Assembly (NCBI GenBank): GCA_030528815.1
Contig: JAUMYE010000047.1
Coordinates: forward strand, 1-8,017
Reading direction: 5' to 3'
Length of the DNA: 8,017 nt
From: Candidatus Saccharimonadota bacterium
Lineage (GTDB): Bacteria > Patescibacteriota > Saccharimonadia > Saccharimonadales > Saccharimonadaceae
Made by a program: the position numbers and the translations under genes
Part shown: positions 1-6,126 of the stretch, in pieces
Layout of the letters: every line of letters begins with the position of its first letter
Position numbering within the stretch: the first letter of the stretch is position 1
Notes under the pieces: model-generated
The model's database searches: none
The model's input: the letters and a program-made list of their open reading frames with translations, nothing else
What the model was told of the DNA's origin: nothing

Positions 1-994
1 CATGCCATAATTCATGAGATAAAGTATTAAGGAAGTCCCATGGTGTCGTGCGAACATTTGTCGCAATAACAAAAGATTCCGATTCTTGAAAACCCTTTAC
101 GCTATCATTTGGGTCCATCATCCTTACATTCGGAATGTCTTTTAGGCCATATATCTCACCAAAAAAGAGCGCAGCCTGAGTTACAGCCTCAGAATAATTC
201 CCATTCCCAAACAAGTCGGCAAATTTCATTAATTCTTTTTGAGACTCCTCAGTATTTAGCTCTTCTACTACCTTTCCTACGCGCTCAATAATAAGCTCCT
301 TGCTAGGGGCAAAAACTTCAGGATTATCTTTTATTATTCTTTCATTAACTTTCTCGTCTAGCCATATTCCGCCTTCAGCCGTTTGAAACCAACCATTATG
401 CCATCTTTGTTCTTCTTCCGAAGGCTCCTCCCAACCTCCAGTTCTCAAATCAAACGGCTTAGCATCAAAAAATCCCATTTCGGCCAACTGCCTCTTTCGC
501 TCAGCATCAGCCTTATCTTCTTCGCTCATTCGGCTATAATCCCAAACACCCAAATGGCCACGCATAGAAGATCTCATATAATGACTTTTCAAATATTCCG
601 CGTCGATCTGGTCTTGTTTTTTCTGATTTTGTTCCTGACGCATAGACGCATGCTCAGCGCTTTCTGGCTTAGCAACAATCGTTTCACCTATCTGTTCGCC
701 AAAAATCAAACCCTTATCATAATCATACAAAAGTTGCGGCGTTCTTATCTCTCTGCCATGCGGCTGACTCGTTGCCTCTTTTATGCCTTCTGCGCCCAAA
801 TCCGAGCTATTTCTATCAGCAAAAAACGGATCATTTTCTGTATCTTCGGGAACTTGATCATCTTTCATCTCAACAGCAGGAACATCTTCCGGCAAGGAAC
901 CGAATGGATGCTTATTTCTATAATCCGCCACGGTATCCCAAGGATTCGCAGAATCGTCCCCAGTTTGTTCGCCACTATGCTCATGATTAACCAT
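1..994 (-). CDS. Putative zinc metallopeptidase-like protein, partial (C-terminus beyond window)
   Basis: The minus-strand frame is open for 331 codons from ATG at 994 and runs off the left edge. The last five residues visible (327-331) are H-E-L-W-H, in the context TLSHELWH, a match to the HExxH zinc-binding and catalytic motif of zincin peptidases. The third zinc ligand would lie outside the window. Residues 1-110 are acidic and rich in D/E/P. Residues 115-175 are charged and probably helical (MRQEQNQKKQ region). Residues 185-215 are Trp-rich, and 240-331 look like a folded domain. No signal peptide or membrane segment is visible. The frame also stays open upstream through a GTG at 1018, but neither start has a clear Shine-Dalgarno; ATG 994 is chosen because it lies clear of the typA terminator. 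The family is not recognised; a peptidase or toxin-like effector is possible. Coding is supported by the long open frame and plausible composition. Confidence 0.75.
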   Translation of the reverse strand, partial: MVNHEHSGEQTGDDSANPWDTVADYRNKHPFGSLPEDVPAVEMKDDQVPEDTENDPFFADRNSSDLGAEGIKEATSQPHGREIRTPQLLYDYDKGLIFGEQIGETIVAKPESAEHASMRQEQNQKKQDQIDAEYLKSHYMRSSMRGHLGVWDYSRMSEEDKADAERKRQLAEMGFFDAKPFDLRTGGWEEPSEEEQRWHNGWFQTAEGGIWLDEKVNERIIKDNPEVFAPSKELIIERVGKVVEELNTEESQKELMKFADLFGNGNYSEAVTQAALFFGEIYGLKDIPNVRMMDPNDSVKGFQESESFVIATNVRTTPWDFLNTLSHELWH

Positions 995-1018
995 TAGTTT
1001 TATCTTATCATGCGCCAC

Positions 1019-1045
1019 AAAAAATCGCCCCAAATAGAGGCGATT
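1019..1045 (-). terminator. Intrinsic terminator of typA
   Basis: Read on the minus strand, a perfect 7-bp stem AATCGCC/GGCGATT (arms 1039-1045 and 1023-1029, 9-nt loop) is followed at once by a T-run at 1022-1019. It begins 7 nt past the typA stop codon. Confidence 0.85.
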
Positions 1046-1052
1046 CTGTTAA

Positions 1053-2867
1053 TTAATTCTTTCTAGCACGCTTGCGCATGACTGGATCGAGCTCCTTCTT
1101 GCGAAGACGAAGGCTCTTTGGCGTAACTTCAAGAAGCTCATCTTCCATCAAGAAGTCCAAGCACTGCTCCAAGCTTAGCTGTGTATAAGGAGTGAGCTGG
1201 ATTGCGCCATCGGAAGCATGTGTACGCATGTTTGTAAGCTGCTTCTCGCGGCAAACGTTAATATCTAGCTCGTCCTTCTTGGACAAACCAACAATCATAC
1301 CCTTATATACATCTACCTGAGGTGGAATGTATAGGATGCCACGTGCCTGAGCCATATCTAGCGCATAAGCCGTACTCTGACCAGTTTCACTAGCAACCAA
1401 AGCGCCATTTCTTTCCTGGCTATAGTGAGTAGTTACAGGCTGGTAACCCTTTGGCAACGTATTCATAATTGCCGTACCCTTAGTACCAGTCAAAAGGTTA
1501 TTGCGAAGACCAATCAAAGCAGCGGTTGTAATTGTATAGCGGAAACGAGTTGCGCCGGTAGTTGTAAGTTCCTGAGAAACTAGTTCTGCCTTGCGGACAC
1601 CAAGCTCCTGAGAGACAGCACCGACAAATTCGCTAGAAACTTCAACGGTAAGTTCCTCAACTGGTTCATATTCCTGACCGTCCTTAATCTTGTAGACAAC
1701 CTCTGGACGACCAACTTCCATCTCATAGCCTTCACGGCGCATAGTTTCAATCAAAACCGAAAGATGAAGCTCGCCACGGCCAGAAACCTTATAGCCAAGG
1801 CCCTGTGGTTCTAGGCGAAGAGCGATATTCGTTTCAAGCTCTTTCTTTAGGCGATCACCAATCTGGCGAGAAGTCGTAAATTCGCCTTCGCGACCCTTGA
1901 GTGGCGAAGTATTTGGGCCAATATAGATAGATAGAGTTGGAGCCTCAAGCTCGATAGTAGGCAAAGCTTCTGGAGTATCACCAGTAGCAACAGTATCGCC
2001 AATACTTGCTTCACCAAGACCAGCAAGAGCTACGATATCACCAGCAATAGCAACGTCAGCCTCTTCGCGGCCAAGACCACGATAAGTAAATAGGCGATCA
2101 ATCTTACCTTTTACGGTAGAGCCATCAGTCTTCATAATCGTAACACTCTCGTTTTTCTTGAGTTTGCCACGGAAGATCTTACCAATTGCATACTTGCCAA
2201 GATAGCTATCAGCAGCAAGCGCAGCGACAAGAAGCTGTGCGCCCTTAGAGCTATCGACATCTACGTTTGGTTCTGGAATTTCGTTAATAATTGCATCAAA
2301 GACAACATGGAGGTCGTTATCTAGTTCTGGAGTTTTACCAGCTTTACCATCACGAGCAACAGCATAATAAACTGGGTACTTGAGCTGATCTTCGCTCGTT
2401 GCGAGCTCTAGGAACAAATCTGCAATTTCATCTTCAACAACACCAAGACGTGCAGCTGGCTTATCGATCTTGTTTACAACAACGATAGGCTTCAAGTCCA
2501 TTTCTAGCGCCTTCTGCAAGACGAACTTAGTCTGTGGCATTGGGCCTTCCTGTGCGTCAACAACCAAAATAACGCCGTCAGCCATGTTTAGAGTACGCTC
2601 GACCTCACCAGAGAAGTCTGCGTGGCCTGGAGTATCAATAATATTAATCTTGTAACCGTTGTAATAGATAGCGGTCTGTTTTGCAGTAATCGTAATACCA
2701 CGTTCATGCTCCTGATCACCAGAGTCCATAATGAGCGTCTGGCCCATTTCTGCCTGGTTATCACGGAAGGTATTACTCTGCTTCAAAAGCGCATCAACCA
2801 AGGTAGTTTTGCCGTGGTCGACGTGCGCGATAATCGCAACGTTGCGAATTTTGCTCTTGTCTTGCAT
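1053..2867 (-). CDS. typA: Translational GTPase TypA/BipA
   Basis: This is a full-length 604-residue TypA/BipA, matching the usual 600-615. The family comprises EF-G-like GTPases that bind the 70S ribosome and support 50S assembly and growth under stress, notably cold. All G motifs are readable: G1 AHVDHGKT (14-21), G2 RGITI (56-60), G3 DTPGH (78-82) and G4 NKID (132-135). G5 is YAVARDG (168-174), where SA is more usual. The beta-barrel domain, two EF-G-like alpha/beta domains and the TypA-specific C-terminal domain follow, ending in LRLRKKELDP...RKRARKN, the basic tail typical of the family. The start is ATG at 2867, preceded by an AAGGG ribosome-binding sequence 5 nt upstream. It is transcribed alone: its promoter lies at 2962-2990, a structured leader follows, and a terminator sits directly after the stop. 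Nothing appears truncated or frameshifted. Confidence 0.98.
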   Translation of the reverse strand: MQDKSKIRNVAIIAHVDHGKTTLVDALLKQSNTFRDNQAEMGQTLIMDSGDQEHERGITITAKQTAIYYNGYKINIIDTPGHADFSGEVERTLNMADGVILVVDAQEGPMPQTKFVLQKALEMDLKPIVVVNKIDKPAARLGVVEDEIADLFLELATSEDQLKYPVYYAVARDGKAGKTPELDNDLHVVFDAIINEIPEPNVDVDSSKGAQLLVAALAADSYLGKYAIGKIFRGKLKKNESVTIMKTDGSTVKGKIDRLFTYRGLGREEADVAIAGDIVALAGLGEASIGDTVATGDTPEALPTIELEAPTLSIYIGPNTSPLKGREGEFTTSRQIGDRLKKELETNIALRLEPQGLGYKVSGRGELHLSVLIETMRREGYEMEVGRPEVVYKIKDGQEYEPVEELTVEVSSEFVGAVSQELGVRKAELVSQELTTTGATRFRYTITTAALIGLRNNLLTGTKGTAIMNTLPKGYQPVTTHYSQERNGALVASETGQSTAYALDMAQARGILYIPPQVDVYKGMIVGLSKKDELDINVCREKQLTNMRTHASDGAIQLTPYTQLSLEQCLDFLMEDELLEVTPKSLRLRKKELDPVMRKRARKN

Positions 2868-2893
2868 ATTTGCCCTTTTCTTCCAATAAATCA

Positions 2894-2937
2894 GGACGAG
2901 CCAAACAGCACTTTATTTAAGCGGTGCTTGCTCGTCC
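2894..2937 (-). promoter_or_regulatory. Two-tier hairpin in the typA leader
   Basis: In the predicted typA 5' UTR, GGACGAGC (2937-2930) pairs perfectly with GCTCGTCC (2901-2894). Inside this outer stem, AGCAC (2928-2924) pairs with GTGCT (2911-2907). The hairpin ends about 20 nt before the ribosome binding site and does not cover it. It could stabilise the mRNA or act as a temperature- or protein-responsive element; that role is inference. Confidence 0.6.
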
Positions 2938-2961
2938 CACTAATATATAAATCTGGGCAAA

Positions 2962-2990
2962 ATTATACCAGAAAACGCTTACGTAGTAAA
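2962..2990 (-). promoter_or_regulatory. typA promoter
   Basis: Minus strand: -35 TTTACT (2990-2985), 17-nt spacer, -10 TATAAT (2967-2962) preceded by TGG, giving an extended -10 (TGGTATAAT). The predicted start near 2955 yields a leader of about 88 nt. The -35 hexamer and most of the spacer lie inside the perfect dyad at 2973-3002. Confidence 0.8.
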
Positions 2991-3002
2991 GCGTAAGCGT
3001 TT
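2973..3002. repeat. Perfect 11-bp inverted repeat over the typA promoter
   Basis: Arms AAACGCTTACG (2973-2983) and CGTAAGCGTTT (2992-3002) are exact inverted copies with an 8-nt centre. The dyad covers the typA -35 element and much of the spacer, as expected of a repressor operator. Read as minus-strand RNA it is also a hairpin followed by only four U residues, so a weak terminator for the membrane-protein gene upstream is the alternative. Confidence 0.65.
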
Positions 3003-3049
3003 CAATAAATCTAGATAGGATCAAGACGATTCTTCTGCGCCCTGAGTGG

Positions 3050-3103
3050 TTTTATGTCTTAATTTCTAAAACATGTTCCGTTTTAGAAATTACAGACATA
3101 AAA
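3050..3103. repeat. Long near-perfect hairpin (23 bp, one bulge)
   Basis: The outer arms TTTTATGTCT (3050-3059) and AGACATAAAA (3094-3103) pair. A T-A pair and the inner 12-bp arms AATTTCTAAAAC (3061-3072) and GTTTTAGAAATT (3080-3091) continue the stem, with one unpaired C at 3093 and a 7-nt loop. It begins 5 nt after the stop codon of the 3109-3564 gene, so it probably forms that mRNA's 3' end. It lacks a U-tract on either strand and is not a standard intrinsic terminator. Confidence 0.65.
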
Positions 3104-3108
3104 ACTCT

Positions 3109-3564
3109 TTACATCTTCTGCGCAAGGCGAATCGAAGCATGGTTCACATACACAAAGTCTGCTACAAAGATAGCCATAGCAAGACTACCGAAAAGCACAG
3201 AAAGAATAAAGAAGAAATGCATATCGTCACGCAAATTCTCCTGAATAGAGATATCCTGAAGAAGCTTGCTATTTTCAAACTGCTTCTTCATAACCAAAGC
3301 TTCTGGAGTTTCGGAATTTAGAACCAAATCCCTGTATTCGTCATCGGCAATATTCTCAGCCTCGAACGATGATGCTGATGTAATAAAATTAGACTTCGTG
3401 TCCTGAACCTTTAAGAAATTTGTAAAGCAGTAAACTGACGCCCAAGCCATAATTAGACCCAAAGCACCGATAATCATACCGTCAATCGTAACACGCGAAA
3501 TAAACGGCCTGTTGCTTGCAAAAATCTTTTGCCTAGTTGTTTTTGTGTTTGTTTTTGTTGCCAT
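3109..3564 (-). CDS. Small two-helix membrane protein, unknown function
   Basis: A 151-residue protein. A short basic Thr/Lys-rich N-terminus (1-24) precedes a first membrane helix at about 26-50 (GMIIGALGLIMAWASVYCF). A hydrophilic segment of about 65 residues follows (51-114, acidic, with KKQFENSKLLQDISIQENL). The second membrane helix lies at about 115-139 (MHFFFILSVLFGSLAMAIF) and the basic tail ends LAQKM. By the positive-inside rule both ends are probably cytoplasmic with the middle segment outside (inference). No family is recognised. It has its own promoter (3589-3616) and an AAAGGA ribosome binding site 5 nt before ATG 3564. A 23-bp hairpin follows the stop. The good start signals and clear topology make a real gene likely. 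Confidence 0.85.
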   Translation of the reverse strand: MATKTNTKTTRQKIFASNRPFISRVTIDGMIIGALGLIMAWASVYCFTNFLKVQDTKSNFITSASSFEAENIADDEYRDLVLNSETPEALVMKKQFENSKLLQDISIQENLRDDMHFFFILSVLFGSLAMAIFVADFVYVNHASIRLAQKM

Positions 3565-3588
3565 AAAAGTCCTTTATTACTTTCTTAA

Positions 3589-3616
3589 ATTATACAATAA
3601 ATAAAAATAATCTCAA
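3589..3616 (-). promoter_or_regulatory. Promoter of the small membrane-protein gene
   Basis: Minus strand: -35 TTGAGA (3616-3611), 16-nt spacer, -10 TATAAT (3594-3589). The predicted start lies about 20 nt before the ATG, leaving room for the AAAGGA ribosome binding site. Confidence 0.75.
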
Positions 3617-3642
3617 GCTTTTTGCCACTCCTGTTAGTCAAG

Positions 3643-3668
3643 AAAAACCGCCCATTTTTCATGGGCGG
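3643..3668 (-). terminator. Intrinsic terminator of the four-repeat gene
   Basis: Minus strand: 8-bp stem CCGCCCAT/ATGGGCGG (3668-3661 and 3655-3648), 5-nt loop, then five T (3647-3643). It begins about 6 nt after the TGA stop of the gene at 3675-4454. Confidence 0.92.
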
Positions 3669-3674
3669 CTAAAA

Positions 3675-4454
3675 TCACGAAGCCTTCTCGACAATTTCCT
3701 GGAAATTCTGCCAGCTACCAAACACTTTGACATATGTCCGGTAACAATGCGTTCCATTCTTCTTGCCAAGTTCTTCGGTCGAGGGATGATGGCCAATCAG
3801 TTCCGTAGCGCGCAGATAGTCAGCAAGCAATTTTGTCTTGTCATGCCCGCCGCGCTTCTTTTTCTCCTGCTTGTATTTTGGCTTTCGAACCAAATTTGCA
3901 GCTTTGAGCGCATTGCTCCAAGAGCCAAAGATCCTTTCGAAGCTCTTCCTACACGGCACGCCATTCTTCCGACCCAAGTCTTTAGCGTTCGGAATTCGCC
4001 CCAAGCGTTCACTTAGATCGCGCAACATTTCAATCATGCTCTCTTTGTCCAAAGCATTTCTGCAACGATTATAGTCATAGCCAGCCAAAGCGAAAGCCCT
4101 TTTTATGCTTCCAAAACGACCGAAATAAGTAAACCACGACGGCAAATCCTTATTGTTATTAAATTCTACCTGCGTCGGAAGATGACCTTCCCTCTCGATA
4201 AATGCACGAAGAGCCGAAATCAATTCTTCTTCAGTGTAAGCCTTTGAGCGAGTCTGAAAACGCCTCGCCTCGAGTCCAGCTGCAAACACTGCCTCCTCCC
4301 ACGTTTTAAATATAGAACTATAACTGCTATGCGGAGAATCAACCAAACCGCGCTTATGAAGCTCGTCCATTTCTGCCGAACTAGGAGTATGACCAAGAAT
4401 TGCATTGGCTTTAAGAAGCTCATCGATCAATCTTTTGCGTCTATCCTCTGCCAA
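3675..4454 (-). CDS. Four tandem homing-endonuclease-associated (HNH_repeat-like) domains, no nuclease
   Basis: The 259 residues resolve into four copies of a roughly 50-residue module at about 9-61, 78-125, 140-188 and 209-258. Each copy starts with a helix of the form L..L.....LG, followed by [HR].P....[EM][LF]; then comes a variable linker and an FG[ST][WI]-type motif with AL..A. Copies 3 and 4 are most alike (GRKNGVPCRKSFERIFGSWSN against GKKNGTHCYRTYVKVFGSWQN). This matches the helical repeat known from HNH homing endonucleases (Pfam HNH_repeat, from memory), presumed to bind DNA. No HNH, LAGLIDADG or GIY-YIG catalytic motif is present. A basic linker (190-206, KPKYKQEKKKRGG) precedes copy 4. 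The start is TTG at 4454, 8 nt after a strong AAAGGAGG; no nearby ATG fits as well. It is monocistronic and divergent from thyA. A sequence-specific DNA-binding or regulatory role is inference. Confidence 0.85.
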   Translation of the reverse strand: MAEDRRKRLIDELLKANAILGHTPSSAEMDELHKRGLVDSPHSSYSSIFKTWEEAVFAAGLEARRFQTRSKAYTEEELISALRAFIEREGHLPTQVEFNNNKDLPSWFTYFGRFGSIKRAFALAGYDYNRCRNALDKESMIEMLRDLSERLGRIPNAKDLGRKNGVPCRKSFERIFGSWSNALKAANLVRKPKYKQEKKKRGGHDKTKLLADYLRATELIGHHPSTEELGKKNGTHCYRTYVKVFGSWQNFQEIVEKAS

Positions 4455-4504
4455 GAATATCGCCTCCTTTAAGAACTAGGACTATCAAAGTCCCGTGCAA
4501 ATAA

Positions 4505-4532
4505 TTTATACCATTTTCCCCTGTTTTGTCAA
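4505..4532 (-). promoter_or_regulatory. Promoter of the four-repeat gene
   Basis: Minus strand: consensus -35 TTGACA (4532-4527), 16-nt spacer, -10 TATAAA (4510-4505) preceded by TGG (extended -10). The predicted start near 4498 places a small hairpin (GGACT/AGTCC, 4493-4479) at the very 5' end of the message, ahead of the ribosome binding site. Confidence 0.8.
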
Positions 4533-4564
4533 GCTACTACCCTTTATTTTTATGCTTTATCTGC

Positions 4565-4593
4565 TTGCAAATTATCCCCCACTCAAAGATAAT
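4565..4593 (+). promoter_or_regulatory. thyA-folA operon promoter
   Basis: -35 TTGCAA (4565-4570), 17-nt spacer, -10 GATAAT (4588-4593). The predicted start is near 4600, so the leader is short, with GGAGG (4609-4613) 5 nt before the thyA ATG. It is back to back with the promoter at 4505-4532; the -35 boxes are 32 bp apart. Confidence 0.7.
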
Positions 4594-4618
4594 AAAAACA
4601 GAAAAAGTGGAGGTATAA

Positions 4619-5584
4619 ATGAGCAAGTTCGACGATCAATATATTGATCTTTGTAAGCGTATTTTGGCGCACGGCGAAAAAATCACAAACTATAAGAAAT
4701 CAGACAAGCGCAGCAAGAAAACTGCATCCGCAATCCCAGACCACCGCGCTCAAGGCACTAGCGCCGCAGAGACTATCCGTTTGCCGCATCAGGTTCTTCA
4801 GTTCGACCTCGAAGAAGAGTTCCCTATTCTCGTTTCCAAACAAGTCGGTTTCAAAACAGCCGTTCTAGAAATGCTTTGGATCTATCAAGTCGCATCAAAC
4901 GATGTTCGCTGGCTTCAGGATCGCAATATCAAGATTTGGAACGAATGGGAAATCGCCGAAGACGGTAGCTATCAAGGTCGCAACATCAACGAAATCTTCG
5001 CCAAAAAGCACTCCACTGAACCAAAGACAGATTTCGCGCACACAATCGGCACAGCTTACGGCTGGATCGTTAATCGCTATGATCTTATTCGCAATCTTAT
5101 TGAAACCCTCAAAACCAACCCTGGCAACCGCCGCATGGTTCTAAGTCTCTGGCAAAACGAATGGCTCGAGACCGCCGCTCTTCCTAGCTGTGTCTGGAAC
5201 TCACAATGGAACCTTATCGACGGACATCTTAACTTGCTTGTTACTTCCCGCTCGTCCGATGTTCCGCTTGGCCTTCCATTCAATGTCGTTCAGTATGCTA
5301 CGCTCTGCTACCTAATTGCACAAGTTATCGGCGCCAAACCTGGCCAGTTCACCTTCATTACCAACGATGCGCATATCTATGCCAACCAAGTCGACGGCAT
5401 CCGCGAGCAAATCGCCCGCTACGACAAAGCTGTAAAAGATGGCACGCTTCCAAAAGCACCAAAACTCGTAATCAACCCAGAGATCAAAGATTTCTTCAAG
5501 TTCGATAATTCACGCGATCTCAAAGATATCCATCTCGAAAACTATGAAAATCTTGGCAAAATCATAATGCCAGTCACGGAGTAA
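4619..5584 (+). CDS. thyA: Thymidylate synthase ThyA
   Basis: ThyA converts dUMP and 5,10-methylene-THF to dTMP and dihydrofolate. The catalytic cysteine is Cys191 in LPSC (188-191). Phosphate-binding arginines are visible as RR (171-172) and RSSD (211-214, usually RSCD). The LGLPFN loop (217-222) supplies the Asn that reads the uracil ring, and D250-AHIY (251-254) provides the His/Tyr pair near the nucleotide sugar. GTAYG (144-148) is the folate-side motif. At 321 residues it is longer than the roughly 264 of E. coli; the extra residues lie in the 20-50 and 112-140 regions, as in the longer Lactobacillus-type enzymes. The C-terminus is MPVTE rather than the more usual APVAI or APVAV; this tail closes over the active site in known enzymes. 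ATG 4619 has GGAGG 5 nt upstream. It is the first gene of a two-gene operon with folA, 3 nt apart. Confidence 0.98.
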   Translation: MSKFDDQYIDLCKRILAHGEKITNYKKSDKRSKKTASAIPDHRAQGTSAAETIRLPHQVLQFDLEEEFPILVSKQVGFKTAVLEMLWIYQVASNDVRWLQDRNIKIWNEWEIAEDGSYQGRNINEIFAKKHSTEPKTDFAHTIGTAYGWIVNRYDLIRNLIETLKTNPGNRRMVLSLWQNEWLETAALPSCVWNSQWNLIDGHLNLLVTSRSSDVPLGLPFNVVQYATLCYLIAQVIGAKPGQFTFITNDAHIYANQVDGIREQIARYDKAVKDGTLPKAPKLVINPEIKDFFKFDNSRDLKDIHLENYENLGKIIMPVTE

Positions 5585-5587
5585 AAA

Positions 5588-6061
5588 ATGTTTAGTATTA
5601 TTGCAGCAGTAGGAAAAAACAACGAACTCGGCAAAAAAGGCGGCCTCGTCTTCCACATCAAGGAAGACATGAAATTCTTCAAAGAAACCACTACTGGCCA
5701 CACGGTTGTTATGGGTTTCAAGACCTGGGAAAGCCTTCCCAAAAAGCTTCCAAATCGCAAAAATATCGTCATAACTTTTGAAGAATTCGAAGGCCCAGAC
5801 GAATGCGTAACTGATCTCGAAAAGTTCATCAAAGAAAACGAATCCACCGACGAAGAAATCTTTATCATTGGTGGTGGCTCCATCTACGCACAGTTCCTCG
5901 AACACGCCAAAAAGCTCTACCTAACCGAAGTGGACGGCGAAGATAAAGATGCCGATGTCTTCTTCCCTACATTCGATAAAACACTCTACGACAAAAAAGT
6001 TCTCCGCGAAGGCAACGAATCTGGCATAGATTACAAAATGTGTCTCTACGAAGCAAAATAA
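5588..6061 (+). CDS. folA: Dihydrofolate reductase FolA (atypical Met20 loop)
   Basis: FolA reduces the dihydrofolate released by ThyA to tetrahydrofolate with NADPH. The 157 residues align with E. coli DHFR without gaps through residue 113. Matching positions are G15, the acid D27, F31, M42-G43, T46-W47-E48-S49, R57 (LPNRKN), I94-G95-G96-G97, Y100 and T113. Oddly, the Met20 loop reads GLVFHIKED where MPWNLPAD is usual, so Pro21 is Val and the near-invariant Trp22 is Phe. R44, which contacts NADPH, is Phe, and H45 is Lys. The catalytic acid and the IGGG cofactor loop remain, so activity is expected, but kinetics, cofactor preference and trimethoprim binding may differ (inference). The ATG lies 3 nt after the thyA stop; its ribosome binding site GGAG (5578-5581) lies inside the end of thyA, suggesting translational coupling. 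Confidence 0.96.
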   Translation: MFSIIAAVGKNNELGKKGGLVFHIKEDMKFFKETTTGHTVVMGFKTWESLPKKLPNRKNIVITFEEFEGPDECVTDLEKFIKENESTDEEIFIIGGGSIYAQFLEHAKKLYLTEVDGEDKDADVFFPTFDKTLYDKKVLREGNESGIDYKMCLYEAK

Positions 6062-6071
6062 TAAGCATGAA

Positions 6072-6113
6072 AATACCCCCGGCATTACTGCCAGGGGATA
6101 TTTTTTTGTTTTT
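6072..6113 (+). terminator. Terminator of thyA-folA, probably shared with purC
   Basis: Hairpin with inner GGC/GCC, a C-A mismatch, CCCC/GGGG and, past one bulge, ATA/TAT, followed on the plus strand by TTTTTTTGTTTTT (6101-6113). On the minus strand the same hairpin lies past the purC stop with a shorter T-run, so it can serve the two convergent units. Confidence 0.85.
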
Positions 6114-6126
6114 GTCTTACTGACGA

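Noticed and set aside
383..997. A 204-codon plus-strand frame at the left end
   Set aside because: It is codon-for-codon antisense to the minus-strand gene with the HELWH motif, has improbable composition and no start signals.
2622..2996. A 124-codon plus-strand frame across the typA start and promoter
   Set aside because: It runs through the typA N-terminus, leader hairpin and promoter in antisense; no start signal is visible.
3675..3677. TGA read as glycine (code 25)
   Set aside because: The TGA is followed within about 6 nt by a strong intrinsic terminator and the protein ends cleanly after repeat 4, so TGA is a stop here.
3675..4454. An active homing endonuclease
   Set aside because: All of the protein is accounted for by the four repeats and linkers; no HNH, LAGLIDADG or GIY-YIG catalytic residues are present, and no intron or intein is seen next to it.
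5510..5905. Minus-strand frames antisense to folA
   Set aside because: They lie over a confidently identified DHFR and have no ribosome binding site or promoter of their own.
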